From NCBI RefSeq assembly GCF_023703795.1, contig NZ_CP098518.1, positions 2,046,001 to 2,110,000 on the forward strand: 64,000 bases of DNA. Reading direction: 5' to 3'. The notes under the pieces are model-generated. The model was not told the DNA's origin and searched no databases. It worked only from the letters and a program-made list of their open reading frames with translations. Of this stretch, positions 33,255 through 43,082 are shown one piece after another (the first letter of the stretch is position 1; each line of letters begins with the position of its first letter). This stretch comes from Haloplanus sp. HW8-1. Its GTDB lineage: Archaea; Halobacteriota; Halobacteria; Halobacteriales; Haloferacaceae. A program made the position numbers and the translations under genes.

Positions 33255-34121
33255 TCACTCCCGACGGTAGTGTCGCATCTCGACCCGCCGGTCGAACGCC
33301 GCCGCGAGCCGATCGGTCACCGGGCCGCCGCCGACGGCGACACCGTCGACGGCCGCCACGGGCCTGACCTCCCACGTCGTGTTCGTGAGGAACGCCTCGT
33401 CGGCCTCGCGGACCGTGTCGACGCCGTAGGCGTCCGTCTCCACTGGAACGTCCGCTGCCGTCGCGAGTTCGAGGACGACCGCTCGGGTCACGCCCGGCAG
33501 GATCGGTCCCGAAAGGGCGGGCGTCTTCAGGACACCGTCGTCGACGAAGAAGACGTTGCTCGTCGCCCCTTCCGCGACGAACCCGTCCGTATCGCGGACG
33601 AGTGCCTCGTCGGCACCGCTTCCCCGCAGTTCCAGTCGTGCCAGGATTCCGTCGAGGTAGTTGTGCGTCTTGGCGTCGGCCGGCATCGCCGACTCCGGGA
33701 TCCGTCGCCGCTCGACCGTCCGCACCGCCGCCGGGCCGTCCCAGACCGGGTCCCCCTCGACGCCACCCCGGGGGAGCGGCTTGACGATGACGACGACCGA
33801 CGGCTCCACCTCGGGATCCGGCGTGAGTTTGCCGGCCTGTACGCCGCGGGTCACCGAGACGCGGACGTAGGCGTCCGCCAGGTCGTTCGCGTCCAGCGTC
33901 GCCCGGATGCGGTCCCGGAGGTCCGCCGGAACGGCCCCGCCCATCCCGAGCGTCTCGCAGGTCCCGACGAGTCGGTCGCGGTGGGCCGCCCACTCGAAGA
34001 CCGTTCCCCCGTACGCCCTGAGAGTCTCGAACGCCGCGTCGCCGTAACGGAAGCCGCGGTCGTCGACCCGTACTGTCGCTTCCCCTTCGGGGACGAGACG
34101 GCCGTTTACGTGGTACTGCAT
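33255..34121 (-). CDS. pabC: Aminodeoxychorismate lyase-type class IV aminotransferase
   Basis: PLP enzyme that probably cleaves 4-amino-4-deoxychorismate to p-aminobenzoate and pyruvate. The 288-residue fold-type IV protein begins MQYHVNGRLVPEGEATV, has DRGFRYGDAAFETLRAYGG, the PLP lysine in AKTHNYLDGIL, and the E-G-A-T-S-N-V-F phosphate motif. Class IV members also include IlvE and D-amino-acid aminotransferase; the operon with pabA and pabB decides the assignment. Its ATG lies 16 bp inside pabA. Confidence 0.9.
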   Translation of the reverse strand: MQYHVNGRLVPEGEATVRVDDRGFRYGDAAFETLRAYGGTVFEWAAHRDRLVGTCETLGMGGAVPADLRDRIRATLDANDLADAYVRVSVTRGVQAGKLTPDPEVEPSVVVIVKPLPRGGVEGDPVWDGPAAVRTVERRRIPESAMPADAKTHNYLDGILARLELRGSGADEALVRDTDGFVAEGATSNVFFVDDGVLKTPALSGPILPGVTRAVVLELATAADVPVETDAYGVDTVREADEAFLTNTTWEVRPVAAVDGVAVGGGPVTDRLAAAFDRRVEMRHYRRE

Positions 34122-34690
34122 CGGTTCGAATCCAGGAAGTTGCGGACGAGTTGCTGCCCGCCGTCGGTCAGAATGCTCTCGGGGTGAAACTGCACGCCGA
34201 CGTGTGGTTTCGTCCGGTGGCGGACGCCCATCACGACGCCCTCCTCGTCGTCGGTGTGGGCCGTTTCCACCAGCGCCGCGGGGACCTCCCCGGGGGCGAC
34301 GGCCAGCGAGTGGTACCGCCCCACCTCGATGCGCTCCGGAAGGCCGGCGAAGACGCCCGTCCCGTCGTGGGTGATCGTCGACCGCTTGCCGTGGACCACC
34401 TCGGGTGCGTGCCCCACGTCGGCGCCGTGGACCGCACAGAGCGCCTGGTGGCCGAGACAGACGCCGAGGGTGGGATAGTCGAGGTCGGCGAAGACCGGCA
34501 TCGATACGCCGGCGTCCCGCGGCGTCCCGGGTCCCGGTGAGACGACGATGGCGTCCGGGTCGATCCGCCGGATTCCCGCGACGTCCACCGCGTCGTTCCG
34601 ACGGACGAGCACCTCTCCAGCCACCTCGCCGACGTACTGGACGAGGTTGTACGCGAAGGAGTCGTAGTTGTCGACGACCAACACCCGCAT
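34106..34690 (-). CDS. pabA: Aminodeoxychorismate/anthranilate synthase glutamine amidotransferase
   Basis: Supplies ammonia from glutamine to the PabB-type subunit. The 194-residue class I amidotransferase has VLVVDNYDSFAYNLVQY at the N-terminus, the nucleophile in LGVCLGHQALC (Cys near residue 79), and the catalytic His-Glu in VGVQFHPESILT. TrpG and PabA cannot be separated by sequence alone; the operon supports PabA. The ATG at 34690 overlaps the TGA stop of pabB (TGATG). Confidence 0.93.
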   Translation of the reverse strand: MRVLVVDNYDSFAYNLVQYVGEVAGEVLVRRNDAVDVAGIRRIDPDAIVVSPGPGTPRDAGVSMPVFADLDYPTLGVCLGHQALCAVHGADVGHAPEVVHGKRSTITHDGTGVFAGLPERIEVGRYHSLAVAPGEVPAALVETAHTDDEEGVVMGVRHRTKPHVGVQFHPESILTDGGQQLVRNFLDSNRCSTT

Positions 34691-36171
34691 CACCGTGCGC
34701 TCACCCCCACGTCCATCTCCGCGTCGTCGCCGAGTGCGGTATCGACGGCGGTGATCAGCGCCCGCGCCTTCGCCAGCGTCTCGTCGTACTCCCGGTCGGG
34801 CACCGAGTCGTGGACGACCCCGCCGCCCACCCGCAGGTGATACTCGTCCCCGTACCGGACCAGCGTCCGGATGATGATGTTGAGCGTCGCGCGACCGTCG
34901 AAGCCGATGGCAGCCATGCTCCCCGTGTACGGCCCGCGGCGATGGTGCTCCACCTCGTCGATGATCTCCATCGTCCGCGGCTTCGGCGCGCCCGTGATCG
35001 TCCCGCCGGGAAACAGCGCACCGATGGCGTCCCCGAGGTCGTAGCTCCTGTGGAGACGCCCCGAGACCGTCGAGACGAGGTGGAACACCTCCGAGTAGCG
35101 GTCGATCCGGCGGTACTCGTCGACGGTAACCGATCCGTACTCGCTCACTTTCCCCAAGTCGTTGCGTTCGAGGTCGACCAGCATCGCGTGTTCCGCCCGC
35201 TCTTTTTCGTCGTTCCGGAGGTCGGTCCGCAGTCGGCGATCCGCCGCCGCGTCCTCGCCGCGGGGTCGGGTGCCCGCGATGGGTTCCGTCTCCAGGCGGT
35301 CCCCGTTCCGGTCGAGGAGGAGTTCCGGACTCGCACTCACCAGATCCACGCCCGGGAACTCGATCAGTCCCGAGTACGGCGCCGGATTCACCGTGCGGAG
35401 CGCGGCGAAGGCCTCGACCGGGTGGACCGCGGCCGGCGCGGTCAGTCGGTGCGAGACGTTCGCCTGAAACGTGTCGCCGTCCCGGACGTACCCCTTGACC
35501 CGCCGCACCCGGTCGCCGTAGGCGGCGCGGTCACAGGAACTCCGGAAGGTGACGGGCCCCGTGGTCGACGGTTCGCCGACGGACGGATCGCCCGTCTGCG
35601 CCGCGTCGGCCAGTTCGAGCGCCCGGTCCAGCCCTGTCTCGTAGGCGGCGTCCGGGTCGTCGCCCACTCTCGGGGTCGCGACGAATCGCAGCGTCGACTC
35701 GCTCGCCCGCCACGCGGCGAGACAGGTGTACCGCGCCAACTGGAGGCGCGGGAGTCCGCGGTCGTCGACGGTCGTCGACGGGAGGGCCTCGATCTCCCGG
35801 GCGACGTCGTAGGAGAGCCACCCGAAGAAGCCACCGGGATAGGGGATCGCACACTCCCCGCGGACCAGCGACTCCGCGTCGACCAGTTCGGTGACGGCGT
35901 CGAGCGCTTCGTCGTCGGTCACCTCGCGCACGAAGTCCGGATCGACGCCGAAGTAGCCCCACCCCGACCGCCCGCCCGACGTCTCGAAGAACACCGAGGG
36001 CGCCGCCCCGCGCGCCCGGCGGTAGGCCTCGAACGGGTCGAGGTCGACGGTCACCTCGACCGGAACGCGGGCGTTCGTTGGCGCCCCCGCGGCTGCCGTA
36101 CGGAACACGTCGAGCGACGTCTCGACCGACGGGGTCACGGAACGGTCCTCCCCGCCGGTGGCTGTGTCCAT
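34690..36171 (-). CDS. pabB: Aminodeoxychorismate synthase component I (anthranilate synthase-like)
   Basis: Chorismate-using subunit of aminodeoxychorismate synthase, for folate-type cofactors and pABA-derived compounds. The 493-residue protein has the chorismate-binding domain with [52 protein letters not shown] and [15 protein letters not shown]. The motif PIAGTRPRG has Ala where many PabB enzymes carry a Lys (PIKGT) and anthranilate synthases have Ala, so trpE-like activity cannot be excluded. Overlap with pabA and pabC in one operon supports pABA synthesis. Confidence 0.88.
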   Translation of the reverse strand: MDTATGGEDRSVTPSVETSLDVFRTAAAGAPTNARVPVEVTVDLDPFEAYRRARGAAPSVFFETSGGRSGWGYFGVDPDFVREVTDDEALDAVTELVDAESLVRGECAIPYPGGFFGWLSYDVAREIEALPSTTVDDRGLPRLQLARYTCLAAWRASESTLRFVATPRVGDDPDAAYETGLDRALELADAAQTGDPSVGEPSTTGPVTFRSSCDRAAYGDRVRRVKGYVRDGDTFQANVSHRLTAPAAVHPVEAFAALRTVNPAPYSGLIEFPGVDLVSASPELLLDRNGDRLETEPIAGTRPRGEDAAADRRLRTDLRNDEKERAEHAMLVDLERNDLGKVSEYGSVTVDEYRRIDRYSEVFHLVSTVSGRLHRSYDLGDAIGALFPGGTITGAPKPRTMEIIDEVEHHRRGPYTGSMAAIGFDGRATLNIIIRTLVRYGDEYHLRVGGGVVHDSVPDREYDETLAKARALITAVDTALGDDAEMDVGVSAR

Positions 36172-36198
36172 CGGCGTGATCGCGTCGGTCCCGGCCGC

Positions 36199-36744
36199 TC
36201 AGCGATCCACATCCACGGACGTCAAGCGCACGTCTTCGGTCGGCTGGTCGTTCGGGTCCGTCCGAACCGAGCCGATCTCCTCGACGACGTCCATCCCGTC
36301 GACGACCTCGCCGAAGACGGCGTGGTCACCGTCGAGATGCGGCTGGGCGTCGAGCGTGATGAAAAACTGCGACCCGTTGGTGTTCGGGCCGCGGTTCGCC
36401 ATCGAGAGGACGCCCGCACCGTCGTGTCGGAGTTCGTCGTGGAACTCGTCGTCGAAAGTGTAGCCCGGCCCGCCGCGGCCGGTGCCCGTCGGATCCCCAC
36501 ACTGGAGCATGAACTCGGAGATGATCCGGTGGAAGGGAACGTCGTCGTACAGCGCGTCGCCCCGGATCTCGCCCGTCTCGGGGTCCTCCCACGTCGTCGT
36601 CTCGGGGCCGGGATCGTCGTTCGCGGCGGGATCGTGTTCCGCGAGGTTGACGAAGTTCTCGACCGTCCTCGGTGCCCGCTCCGCGAACAGTTCGACCGTG
36701 ATGTCTCCGTGTGTCGTCCGCAGGGTCGCAGTCGGATTGCTCAT
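36199..36744 (-). CDS. Cyclophilin-type peptidyl-prolyl cis-trans isomerase
   Basis: A 181-residue cytosolic PPIase. Conserved catalytic and substrate-pocket blocks are present: [20 protein letters not shown] with Arg and Phe, [28 protein letters not shown] and [14 protein letters not shown]. The N-terminus [14 protein letters not shown] is typical. An acidic insert (about residues 40-60, [14 protein letters not shown]) is a haloarchaeal feature. The start at 36744 is clear because frames upstream are Arg-rich. Confidence 0.94.
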   Translation of the reverse strand: MSNPTATLRTTHGDITVELFAERAPRTVENFVNLAEHDPAANDDPGPETTTWEDPETGEIRGDALYDDVPFHRIISEFMLQCGDPTGTGRGGPGYTFDDEFHDELRHDGAGVLSMANRGPNTNGSQFFITLDAQPHLDGDHAVFGEVVDGMDVVEEIGSVRTDPNDQPTEDVRLTSVDVDR

Positions 36745-36805
36745 ACGGACTCCTCGCGGTCCGGCGGGATAACGTTGCTGTCCGTGATCATTGGTGCCCG
36801 ACCGA

Positions 36806-37852
36806 TCAGTCCTCGACGACCGGTTCCGGCGTCGGTGTCGACGTCGTCTCCGGCGTGGGGGTCGGTGTGGCCGTCGCGGTGGTCGCCCCGTCGTCCGCCG
36901 GCGGCGGTCCGTCCTCGTCGTCGCTCTTGCCCTCGTCGTCTCCCCGAGGCCGATGCTCGCCCCGGAGGACGAACTCAGCGAGGTAGGCGACGAACCGCTC
37001 GTTGTCGGCCACGTTGAACCGATCACCGCGCAGGAAGGTCTTGTCGCCGAGCAACACCGCGTTGTTCGAACGCACGGCCACTGCGTACTCGCCGGTTACC
37101 TCGTCGCTGCCCGACTTGTGGGTGTTCGGCGCGCTCCGAAGCAGGACCGTCCCCTCGTCGACGGTGACGGCCGCCGCGGTGTACATCGTCGTCCGCTCGA
37201 TGTCGCCGAGGTCCGCCTCGCCCGTCGGTCGCGCGACGACGTGTTTGAACGTGCCGTCGGCGTGTTCCTGGTTGTACAGGTACTGCGTGTCGACGCTCAT
37301 CCCGTAACTGGACGCGAGCGTCGTGAGCTGGCTCTGTTGGGTCTGGATCGAGGTGCCGAAGAGGCTACTGCTGATGGCGGTCCGATCCGGTTCGCCGACC
37401 ATCACCAGGTGGCCACCGTTCCCGGTGAACTGCCGCACGTCGTCCACGTCGCCCGCGGGATACTCCGCCCCTGGATCGATCACGAGGAACGCGTCGACGT
37501 CCTCGAGGGCCGTCGCCAGATCACCGCTCGTGTAGAACTCCACGTCGAAGCCTTGACGGATCAGCGCGTCGACCAGCGGTTCGATGTCGGCGCGTGTAAA
37601 GCGGTTGGCGTGCCCCCGGTCGATGAGGACCGTCCCGTTCGTAGTGGCGTCGGGACCGGGGTCGGCGTCGATCGTCCCCGTCGCGGGGAGGGGGTCGGGT
37701 GCGATCTCGGCCGGTGCGTACTCGGGGTTCTCGAGGCTCGTTTCCGTGTCGGGCTCCGAGAGCAGCGCCGGTACGATCGCCGCGCCGGCCACGACGACGA
37801 CGACGGTAAGCGCCAGCACCGCGATCCGTTTCCCCGCCTCACGCCACCACAT
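36806..37852 (-). CDS. DUF4350 membrane-anchored protein
   Basis: A 348-residue protein with one N-terminal membrane anchor ([20 protein letters not shown]) and an extracellular Rossmann-like DUF4350 domain (about residues 70-180, with [19 protein letters not shown] and [16 protein letters not shown]). A further beta domain follows. The C-terminus is a Thr/Pro-rich tail ([17 protein letters not shown]), a probable O-glycosylated stalk. Its start overlaps the upstream SppA-like peptidase gene by 14 bp, so the two are probably made together. Confidence 0.82.
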   Translation of the reverse strand: MWWREAGKRIAVLALTVVVVVAGAAIVPALLSEPDTETSLENPEYAPAEIAPDPLPATGTIDADPGPDATTNGTVLIDRGHANRFTRADIEPLVDALIRQGFDVEFYTSGDLATALEDVDAFLVIDPGAEYPAGDVDDVRQFTGNGGHLVMVGEPDRTAISSSLFGTSIQTQQSQLTTLASSYGMSVDTQYLYNQEHADGTFKHVVARPTGEADLGDIERTTMYTAAAVTVDEGTVLLRSAPNTHKSGSDEVTGEYAVAVRSNNAVLLGDKTFLRGDRFNVADNERFVAYLAEFVLRGEHRPRGDDEGKSDDEDGPPPADDGATTATATPTPTPETTSTPTPEPVVED

Positions 37853-38879
37853 GTGACCCTCCTACAGCGGCGGCCGGTTCCGGTGTCCCGCCGTCACCGG
37901 CTACCGTCCGGTTGCCGTCGGCCGGCAGTCGCCGGTCCGAGGGGCCGTCTCCCTCGGTGTCGGGGGCACGCACCTCCCCGTCGTCGTTCGAGGCGTCGAG
38001 ATACGTCGCGGGCACCATCAGGAACACCGGTCCGGACGGATCCTCGCCGTAGAGATACTCCGTCGAGACCATCTCCTTGTCCGGGGCTGTCGACGCGATG
38101 TAGTTCGACCGCGAGAGGAAGCGTGCGGTGCCGTCGGGGCGCATCATCCGCACGTCGTAGCGGTCGAGTCCGGCCTCGTCGGCCGCGTGTTCGATCGCCG
38201 CCTGTCGCCCACCGATGTCGTCGGCGAGCCCGTTCCGGACCGCCTGTGTCCCGCTGTAGATGCGCGCCTGTTCGAGTTCCGTCCGCGTGAGTTCCAGCCG
38301 GTCGCCCCGCTGTTCGAAGACCGCGCCGATGAAGGCGCTGCCCAGCGACTCCAGGATGTAGTTGAACTCCCGGGCGTCGCCGCCGGTCAGTTTGTTCGGT
38401 CCGGTCGTTGCGACCAGATCCGTCGGTTCGAGTTCCGTCGGTGCGGTCGCCAGCACTCCCACGCTCCCGAGCGTCGACGACGGTTTGGCGTAGATGCGGT
38501 CACTCGGCGCGATGGTGTAGTACGCACCCGAGGCCGCGGCGGCGTCCACGCTGGTCACGAGGGGCATCTCCGCCGCCGTCCGCTTGGACTGGAGATACAA
38601 CTCCTCGCTGGCGGCAGCGCCACCACCCCCGCTGTTCACGAGCAACACGACGGCCTTCACGTCGGGATCGTTACGGGCCTGTTGGAGCATGGAGGAGACG
38701 CCCGCCGAGGTCGACCCGTCGATGGTCCCCGAGAGGGGGACGACCGCCACCGTCCCCTCGGTGGACGTGGCGTTCCACGCTACCGGGGCCAGTGCGAGTC
38801 CCACGACCACGCCCACGGCCACGAACAGCACGTACGAGCGTGCGATCCGCGACAGGAGGGCTCTGATTCTGCTCGCCAT
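37839..38879 (-). CDS. sppA: SppA-like S49 signal-peptide peptidase
   Basis: A membrane-anchored serine protease that degrades cleaved signal peptides or membrane-protein fragments. The 346-residue protein has one N-terminal membrane segment (YVLFVAVGVVVGLALAPVAW) and the S49 core: VAVVPLSGTIDG, VVLLVNSGGGGAAASEELY, the nucleophile Ser in DAAAASGAYYTIA, and the later LGSVGVLAT. The Lys of the Ser-Lys dyad probably lies near RTELEQARI or GPNKLTGG; I could not fix it. An AT-rich stretch at 38901-38910 serves as TATA box. The downstream DUF4350 gene overlaps. Confidence 0.88.
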   Translation of the reverse strand: MASRIRALLSRIARSYVLFVAVGVVVGLALAPVAWNATSTEGTVAVVPLSGTIDGSTSAGVSSMLQQARNDPDVKAVVLLVNSGGGGAAASEELYLQSKRTAAEMPLVTSVDAAAASGAYYTIAPSDRIYAKPSSTLGSVGVLATAPTELEPTDLVATTGPNKLTGGDAREFNYILESLGSAFIGAVFEQRGDRLELTRTELEQARIYSGTQAVRNGLADDIGGRQAAIEHAADEAGLDRYDVRMMRPDGTARFLSRSNYIASTAPDKEMVSTEYLYGEDPSGPVFLMVPATYLDASNDDGEVRAPDTEGDGPSDRRLPADGNRTVAGDGGTPEPAAAVGGSHVVA

Positions 38880-38923
38880 GAGTACGTGTTGGCACACCAC
38901 TACAAAAAACGTCGGTCGAGCCG

Positions 38924-39694
38924 TCAGCGGACGGCGAGATCGGCCACCAGTTGCGCCCCGCGGAGCGCGCCCGCCCTGGCCGCCGCCCGTCCCTTGAGCG
39001 CGCCGAGTTTCGCGTAGTAGCCGCTCTTGCGCGCCGATCCGACGGCGTAGTGGTGCGCCGAGGCGGCGATGGGTTGTCGCCGCCCGCGCATCCGCATCTC
39101 CCCGTCGCGGATCGCCGCGAGGACCGCCTCGCCGTCGAGGGTCGCCCGGTCGACGTCGTCGATGACGAGTTCCGTGTACGCCCGCCCCACGTGGGGCACC
39201 GAGTGGGCGTCGCTGGCGGCGAGGGCCGGATAGTCGTGTTCCGTGGCGAATCGCCGCGCCCGCCGGTTGCGAAAGCCGGTGAACAGCCACGAGTTGAACA
39301 CCTCGATGGCGTCACAGTCGCCGAGGTGTCGTCGCGGGATCCCGTGTCGCGACCGCTGGAACGGGTGGGGGACGACCGCTACGCCGCCGTGGTCGCGCAC
39401 CCACGCGACGGTTTCGCCGAGGGGCGCACGCCGCGGCGGCATCTCCGTGACGCCGATGGCCAGCAGGTGGCCCACCTCCGTCGACACCTCCACCCCGGGG
39501 ATGCCGAGCAGTCCGTACTCGGGGGCGAGTTCCGCCGCCCGCAGTGACGCGTGGATCACGTCGTGATCGGTGACGACGATCCCGTCCAGTCCGATCTCGG
39601 CCGCCTGCTCCAGCAGTAACTCGACGGGGTCGTGACCGTCGTAGGAGGCCTCGGAGTGGACGTGCGGATCGATCCGGATCGTCGTCTGATTCAC
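38924..39694 (-). CDS. PHP-domain phosphoesterase
   Basis: A 256-residue metal-dependent phosphoesterase. The metal-binding motifs are DPHVHSEASYDGHDPVELLL (HxH), VVTDHDVI, GVEVSTEVGHLLAIG, VVPHPFQRSRHGIP and AASDAHSVPHVG, in the order found in PHP proteins such as the YciV/TrpH type. Substrates in the family include 3',5'-nucleoside bisphosphates and short oligonucleotides; the substrate here is unknown. A basic C-terminal segment (residues 205-250) is rich in Ala, Gly and Arg. A TATA-like TTATCAT lies 23-29 bp upstream. Confidence 0.87.
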   Translation of the reverse strand: MNQTTIRIDPHVHSEASYDGHDPVELLLEQAAEIGLDGIVVTDHDVIHASLRAAELAPEYGLLGIPGVEVSTEVGHLLAIGVTEMPPRRAPLGETVAWVRDHGGVAVVPHPFQRSRHGIPRRHLGDCDAIEVFNSWLFTGFRNRRARRFATEHDYPALAASDAHSVPHVGRAYTELVIDDVDRATLDGEAVLAAIRDGEMRMRGRRQPIAASAHHYAVGSARKSGYYAKLGALKGRAAARAGALRGAQLVADLAVR

Positions 39695-39735
39695 ACCGTA
39701 CGTTCGGTCGGCCGAATGATAAGCCTCGTGGCTCG

Positions 39736-40647
39736 CTACTCCACGCGGGCGCCGACCGTCCCGTCGATCAGCTTCCGCACCGTCGCCACCTGCTCGTCGT
39801 CCAGTTCGACCAGAGGCGGCCGGACCGCGTCGTCGTCGATGACGTCCCGCTCGACCAGTCCCGCCTTCGCGGTCGAGGCGAACCCGTACTCGACCGACGA
39901 ACCGAAGACGGGGCCGATGTGGTTCACCTGCAAGTCACGGGCGCGGTCGAGGTCGCCGGCCACCGCCGCCTCGATAGCTCCGTTCATCGCCTCCGGGAGG
40001 AAGTTCGACACGGCGTTGATCCCGCCGGTGGCGCCCAGCGACACCCCGGGGACGAGTTGGCTGTCGAACCCCTGGAACAGGTGGAACTCCTCGTCCGTCC
40101 GACGGATGACCTCGATGAAGTGTGTGAGGTCGCCGCTGGTGTCTTTCATCCCCGCGAGATTGGGGTGGTCCGCGACCGCTTCGACCAGATCCGCGTCGAT
40201 CGACTGCCCCACACAGGAGGGGATGTTGTAGAGGATCACCGGGAGGTCGCTCCCGTCGAGGACCTCACGAAGGAACCGTTCGTTGCCACCGGTCCCGTTC
40301 TCGCCATGGAAGTACGGCAGGACGACGAGGACGGCGTCGGCGCCACAGTCCGCGGCGGTGTCGATCCGATCGAGTGTGCCGGCGACACTCGACGACGCGG
40401 CACCCGGAAGGACGGGTGCGCCGTCCGCGGCCGCGACGCTCGTCCGGACGACCGTCTCGTACTCCGCGTCGGTGAGGCTCGCGAACTCGCCGGTCGTCCC
40501 ACAGGGGACGAGCCCGTCGGCCCCGTTTTTCAGGACGAACTCCGCGACGTCGGCCACCGCGTCGGCGTCCACCGAGCCCTCCGAGAAGGGAGTTATCGTC
40601 GGAACCAGTGTGGTGCCGTAGTTCGAGTCTGCGGGTGCAGTCGGCAT
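39736..40647 (-). CDS. dapA: 4-hydroxy-tetrahydrodipicolinate synthase
   Basis: Condenses pyruvate with aspartate semialdehyde on the lysine/DAP pathway. The 303-residue TIM barrel has the pyruvate-binding LVPCGTTGEFASLT, the proton-relay Tyr in ILYNIPSCVG, and the Schiff-base Lys in LAGMKDTSGDL. KDG/KDPG aldolases share the fold and cannot be fully excluded. The ATG at 40647 gives the normal N-terminus; 17 more codons upstream overlap the exporter gene. A TATA-like element (CCTAATT, 40671-40677) lies at the exporter stop codon. Confidence 0.9.
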   Translation of the reverse strand: MPTAPADSNYGTTLVPTITPFSEGSVDADAVADVAEFVLKNGADGLVPCGTTGEFASLTDAEYETVVRTSVAAADGAPVLPGAASSSVAGTLDRIDTAADCGADAVLVVLPYFHGENGTGGNERFLREVLDGSDLPVILYNIPSCVGQSIDADLVEAVADHPNLAGMKDTSGDLTHFIEVIRRTDEEFHLFQGFDSQLVPGVSLGATGGINAVSNFLPEAMNGAIEAAVAGDLDRARDLQVNHIGPVFGSSVEYGFASTAKAGLVERDVIDDDAVRPPLVELDDEQVATVRKLIDGTVGARVE

Positions 40648-40672
40648 GGTCCGGCGTTCGACAGCCGACCAA

Positions 40673-43009
40673 TTAGGCGTTCCCCTGTGGCTCCGCATCG
40701 GCCGCTCGGCTCCCGAACAGTGGCGAGAGCCGCTCGGCCACCCCGTCGAGGACGATCAGCGTCGGCGGGAGCGTCGCCAGCGCCGCCACCAGCGTTAGGA
40801 AGATGACGCCGACGGTCAGGTAGCCGAAGTCTCCGAGGATGGGGAACGGCGAGAGCGTCAGCGCCGAGAACCCGAAGACGGTGGTCATCCCCGAGACGGA
40901 GATGGCCTTGCCGACGCGGGTGGCGGCCGTCTCCACGGCGTCGAGTTTGCTCGTCCCCGGCCGACCCTTCTCCTCGTAGTAGCGCTCCATCACGATGATG
41001 GTGTACTCGGCGCCGATCCCGACGCTCATGGCACCGAGCGACGCGCCGAGCGGCGACACCGGGATCGAGAGCGCCGCCATGTAGAGGTTCTGCCAGCCGA
41101 TGACGAACACCATCGGAACCAGCGGGGCGACCGCCTTCACCAGGTTCCGGTAGTAGGCCAGCAAGAGCCCGAAGACGAACAGGACGCCCAGTCCCGTCGT
41201 CACGTTCCGGCTCTCGATCTGCTCGACGATGGACGGCGTCGAGATGACCGCCGTCCCGGTGAGCGACGCGTCGACGCCCGGCGGCGGGTTGCTGAATCGG
41301 ATCGTCTCCCGGACGTTCGAGATGAACGACAGCGTCTCGCCGGTCGTCATGTCCTGAGCGCCGATGACCGTGATATGGGCGGCGCCGTCGTTGTAGTACC
41401 GTGCGCGTTCCCGGGCTGGCACCTCGCCGAGGACCCGATCGACGCCCGCCCGCGTGTCGGGGATCTCCCCGCCGTTGTGCGCCGCGACGAGCGACGCCGG
41501 CGAGTCGACCCCCTGTATCAGGGGCGCACCCACGGCGGCCCGCTCGAAGCGCATCATCCACTTCAGCACCGCCGGATGTCGGAGGTCGCTGCCCGTGACC
41601 AACACGTCGTACTGGACGGCCGCCCCGCCGCCCGTCTGGGCGCGGAACTGCTGGAGATCGACGTACGCGGGCAGGTCCTGCGGGACGAACTCCTCGGTGT
41701 CCGCCATCGTATCCAGGCTCCGTCCGGCTTGGAACCCCGCCCCCATCAGGAGGAGTGCGACGAGCAACACCACGCCGGGGTTGGCTGCGAGCGTCCGCGA
41801 GGTCCGTCCGAGCGTCCGGCCCAACGGGCCGACCCGCTCTGAGTCGGTCGGATCGCCCGACTCCTCGGCGGCGGTCGCCGTCCCGGGCTTCGCCTCTGAA
41901 TCGCGACCGTCGTCTTCCTCGATTCCACCGTCGGCGAGTTCTCGCGGTCCCAACTCGCCGAACCCGTGCCGCCGGAACCGCGCGTACAGCGTCAGGACGG
42001 GGAGCAGGACGACGATTCCCGCGAGGAACGTGAGGAGGACGCCGAAGATGGAGGTCTGGGCGAACCAGACGAACGCCGGCGAGTCGAGGGTGGAGATCCA
42101 CGTCGCTCCGAACCCCAGGGCGGCGGCGAGCATCGCGACGAACACCGGCGGTCCGATGCCGGACAGCGCCCGCGGGAGCGCCTCGCGTGGCGGCGCCGAC
42201 TCCAACTCCTCCTCGTAGCGTTCGTGGAACTGGACGGAGTAGTCGATGCCCAACCCGATCAGGATAGGGAAGACGGAACTCGTCAGCGTCGAGTTGGGGA
42301 TGCCCGCGTACCCGATGGCGCCGAAGGTGTAGAGTACGCCAGTAAACACCGCGACGATGGGGAGAAGTCGAAGCCGCACCCCGCGAAAGAGGAAAAAGAG
42401 TGCGACGATCATCAGCCCCACGGCGAGACCGAGAAGTTGATTGGTGCTCTGTCCGATGAGCTCCGAGAGCTGCGCGGAGAAGGCCGCCGAACCGGTGACG
42501 ATCACGTCGACCCCGGCGGGGAAGCGAGCCCACTCCTCGGCGTTCAGCGCCTCCGTGTAGATTGGGCGCTCCTCGGGCTGGGTGAGTCCCGGCTCGAACA
42601 CCACTCGCACGATCACGGTGTCCGAGTCGCCGATCACCCGCTCGATTTTCGCCTCGGAGCGCGGAATCCGGCCGTATTCGGCCCGCACTTGATCGGCCGG
42701 GCTGGCGACGTACGCGACGTTCTCGACGTCGGACATCCGGTCGTCGAATCTGGCGACGGCCCTGAGCGTCGCCGGGTCGGTCGTCTCGCCCCGGAGCAAC
42801 ATCGAAATCGATCCGCGGTCGAACGCCTCGTTGAACGTCTCCAGGGTTGGGTTCTCGCCGGTGAACGCCTGATCGCCCGTGACGCTCGTGATCTGGGCGG
42901 CCCCGCCGAACGCGGCGAAGAGCAACACCAGCGCGACCAGTAGCGTGGCGACGGGGTGGGCCTGGATCTCCCGCCCGACCGTCCGAAACGCGGAGCGGAG
43001 CGCACTCAT
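40673..43009 (-). CDS. RND/MMPL-family transporter
   Basis: A 778-residue RND-superfamily exporter with the usual two-fold repeat: two halves each with one membrane helix, a large extracellular loop and a block of five helices. Signatures include FPILIGLGIDYSVQFHERYE in the first half and GAMSVGIGAEYTIIVMERYY in the second, both with the acidic residues for proton coupling. A charged cytoplasmic linker (about residues 355-410) separates the halves. Substrates of archaeal MMPL-like proteins are unknown; lipids or hydrophobic compounds are the usual guess. The COG1361 protein gene lies just upstream on the same strand. Confidence 0.92.
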   Translation of the reverse strand: MSALRSAFRTVGREIQAHPVATLLVALVLLFAAFGGAAQITSVTGDQAFTGENPTLETFNEAFDRGSISMLLRGETTDPATLRAVARFDDRMSDVENVAYVASPADQVRAEYGRIPRSEAKIERVIGDSDTVIVRVVFEPGLTQPEERPIYTEALNAEEWARFPAGVDVIVTGSAAFSAQLSELIGQSTNQLLGLAVGLMIVALFFLFRGVRLRLLPIVAVFTGVLYTFGAIGYAGIPNSTLTSSVFPILIGLGIDYSVQFHERYEEELESAPPREALPRALSGIGPPVFVAMLAAALGFGATWISTLDSPAFVWFAQTSIFGVLLTFLAGIVVLLPVLTLYARFRRHGFGELGPRELADGGIEEDDGRDSEAKPGTATAAEESGDPTDSERVGPLGRTLGRTSRTLAANPGVVLLVALLLMGAGFQAGRSLDTMADTEEFVPQDLPAYVDLQQFRAQTGGGAAVQYDVLVTGSDLRHPAVLKWMMRFERAAVGAPLIQGVDSPASLVAAHNGGEIPDTRAGVDRVLGEVPARERARYYNDGAAHITVIGAQDMTTGETLSFISNVRETIRFSNPPPGVDASLTGTAVISTPSIVEQIESRNVTTGLGVLFVFGLLLAYYRNLVKAVAPLVPMVFVIGWQNLYMAALSIPVSPLGASLGAMSVGIGAEYTIIVMERYYEEKGRPGTSKLDAVETAATRVGKAISVSGMTTVFGFSALTLSPFPILGDFGYLTVGVIFLTLVAALATLPPTLIVLDGVAERLSPLFGSRAADAEPQGNA

Positions 43010-43082
43010 CCCGGCACACCCCCGGCTCCCGCCGGGCGCCGACGGTGGCTCGCGCTCGCGGCCCGGACCGCCGACGGATCGG

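Noticed and set aside
34405-37017. 870-codon plus-strand open frame opposite the pab operon and cyclophilin
   Set aside because: It spans four clear minus-strand genes and has the Arg/Gly composition of antisense frames in GC-rich DNA.
41375-42943. Long plus-strand frames opposite the MMPL transporter
   Set aside because: No family features; shadows of the transporter's codons.
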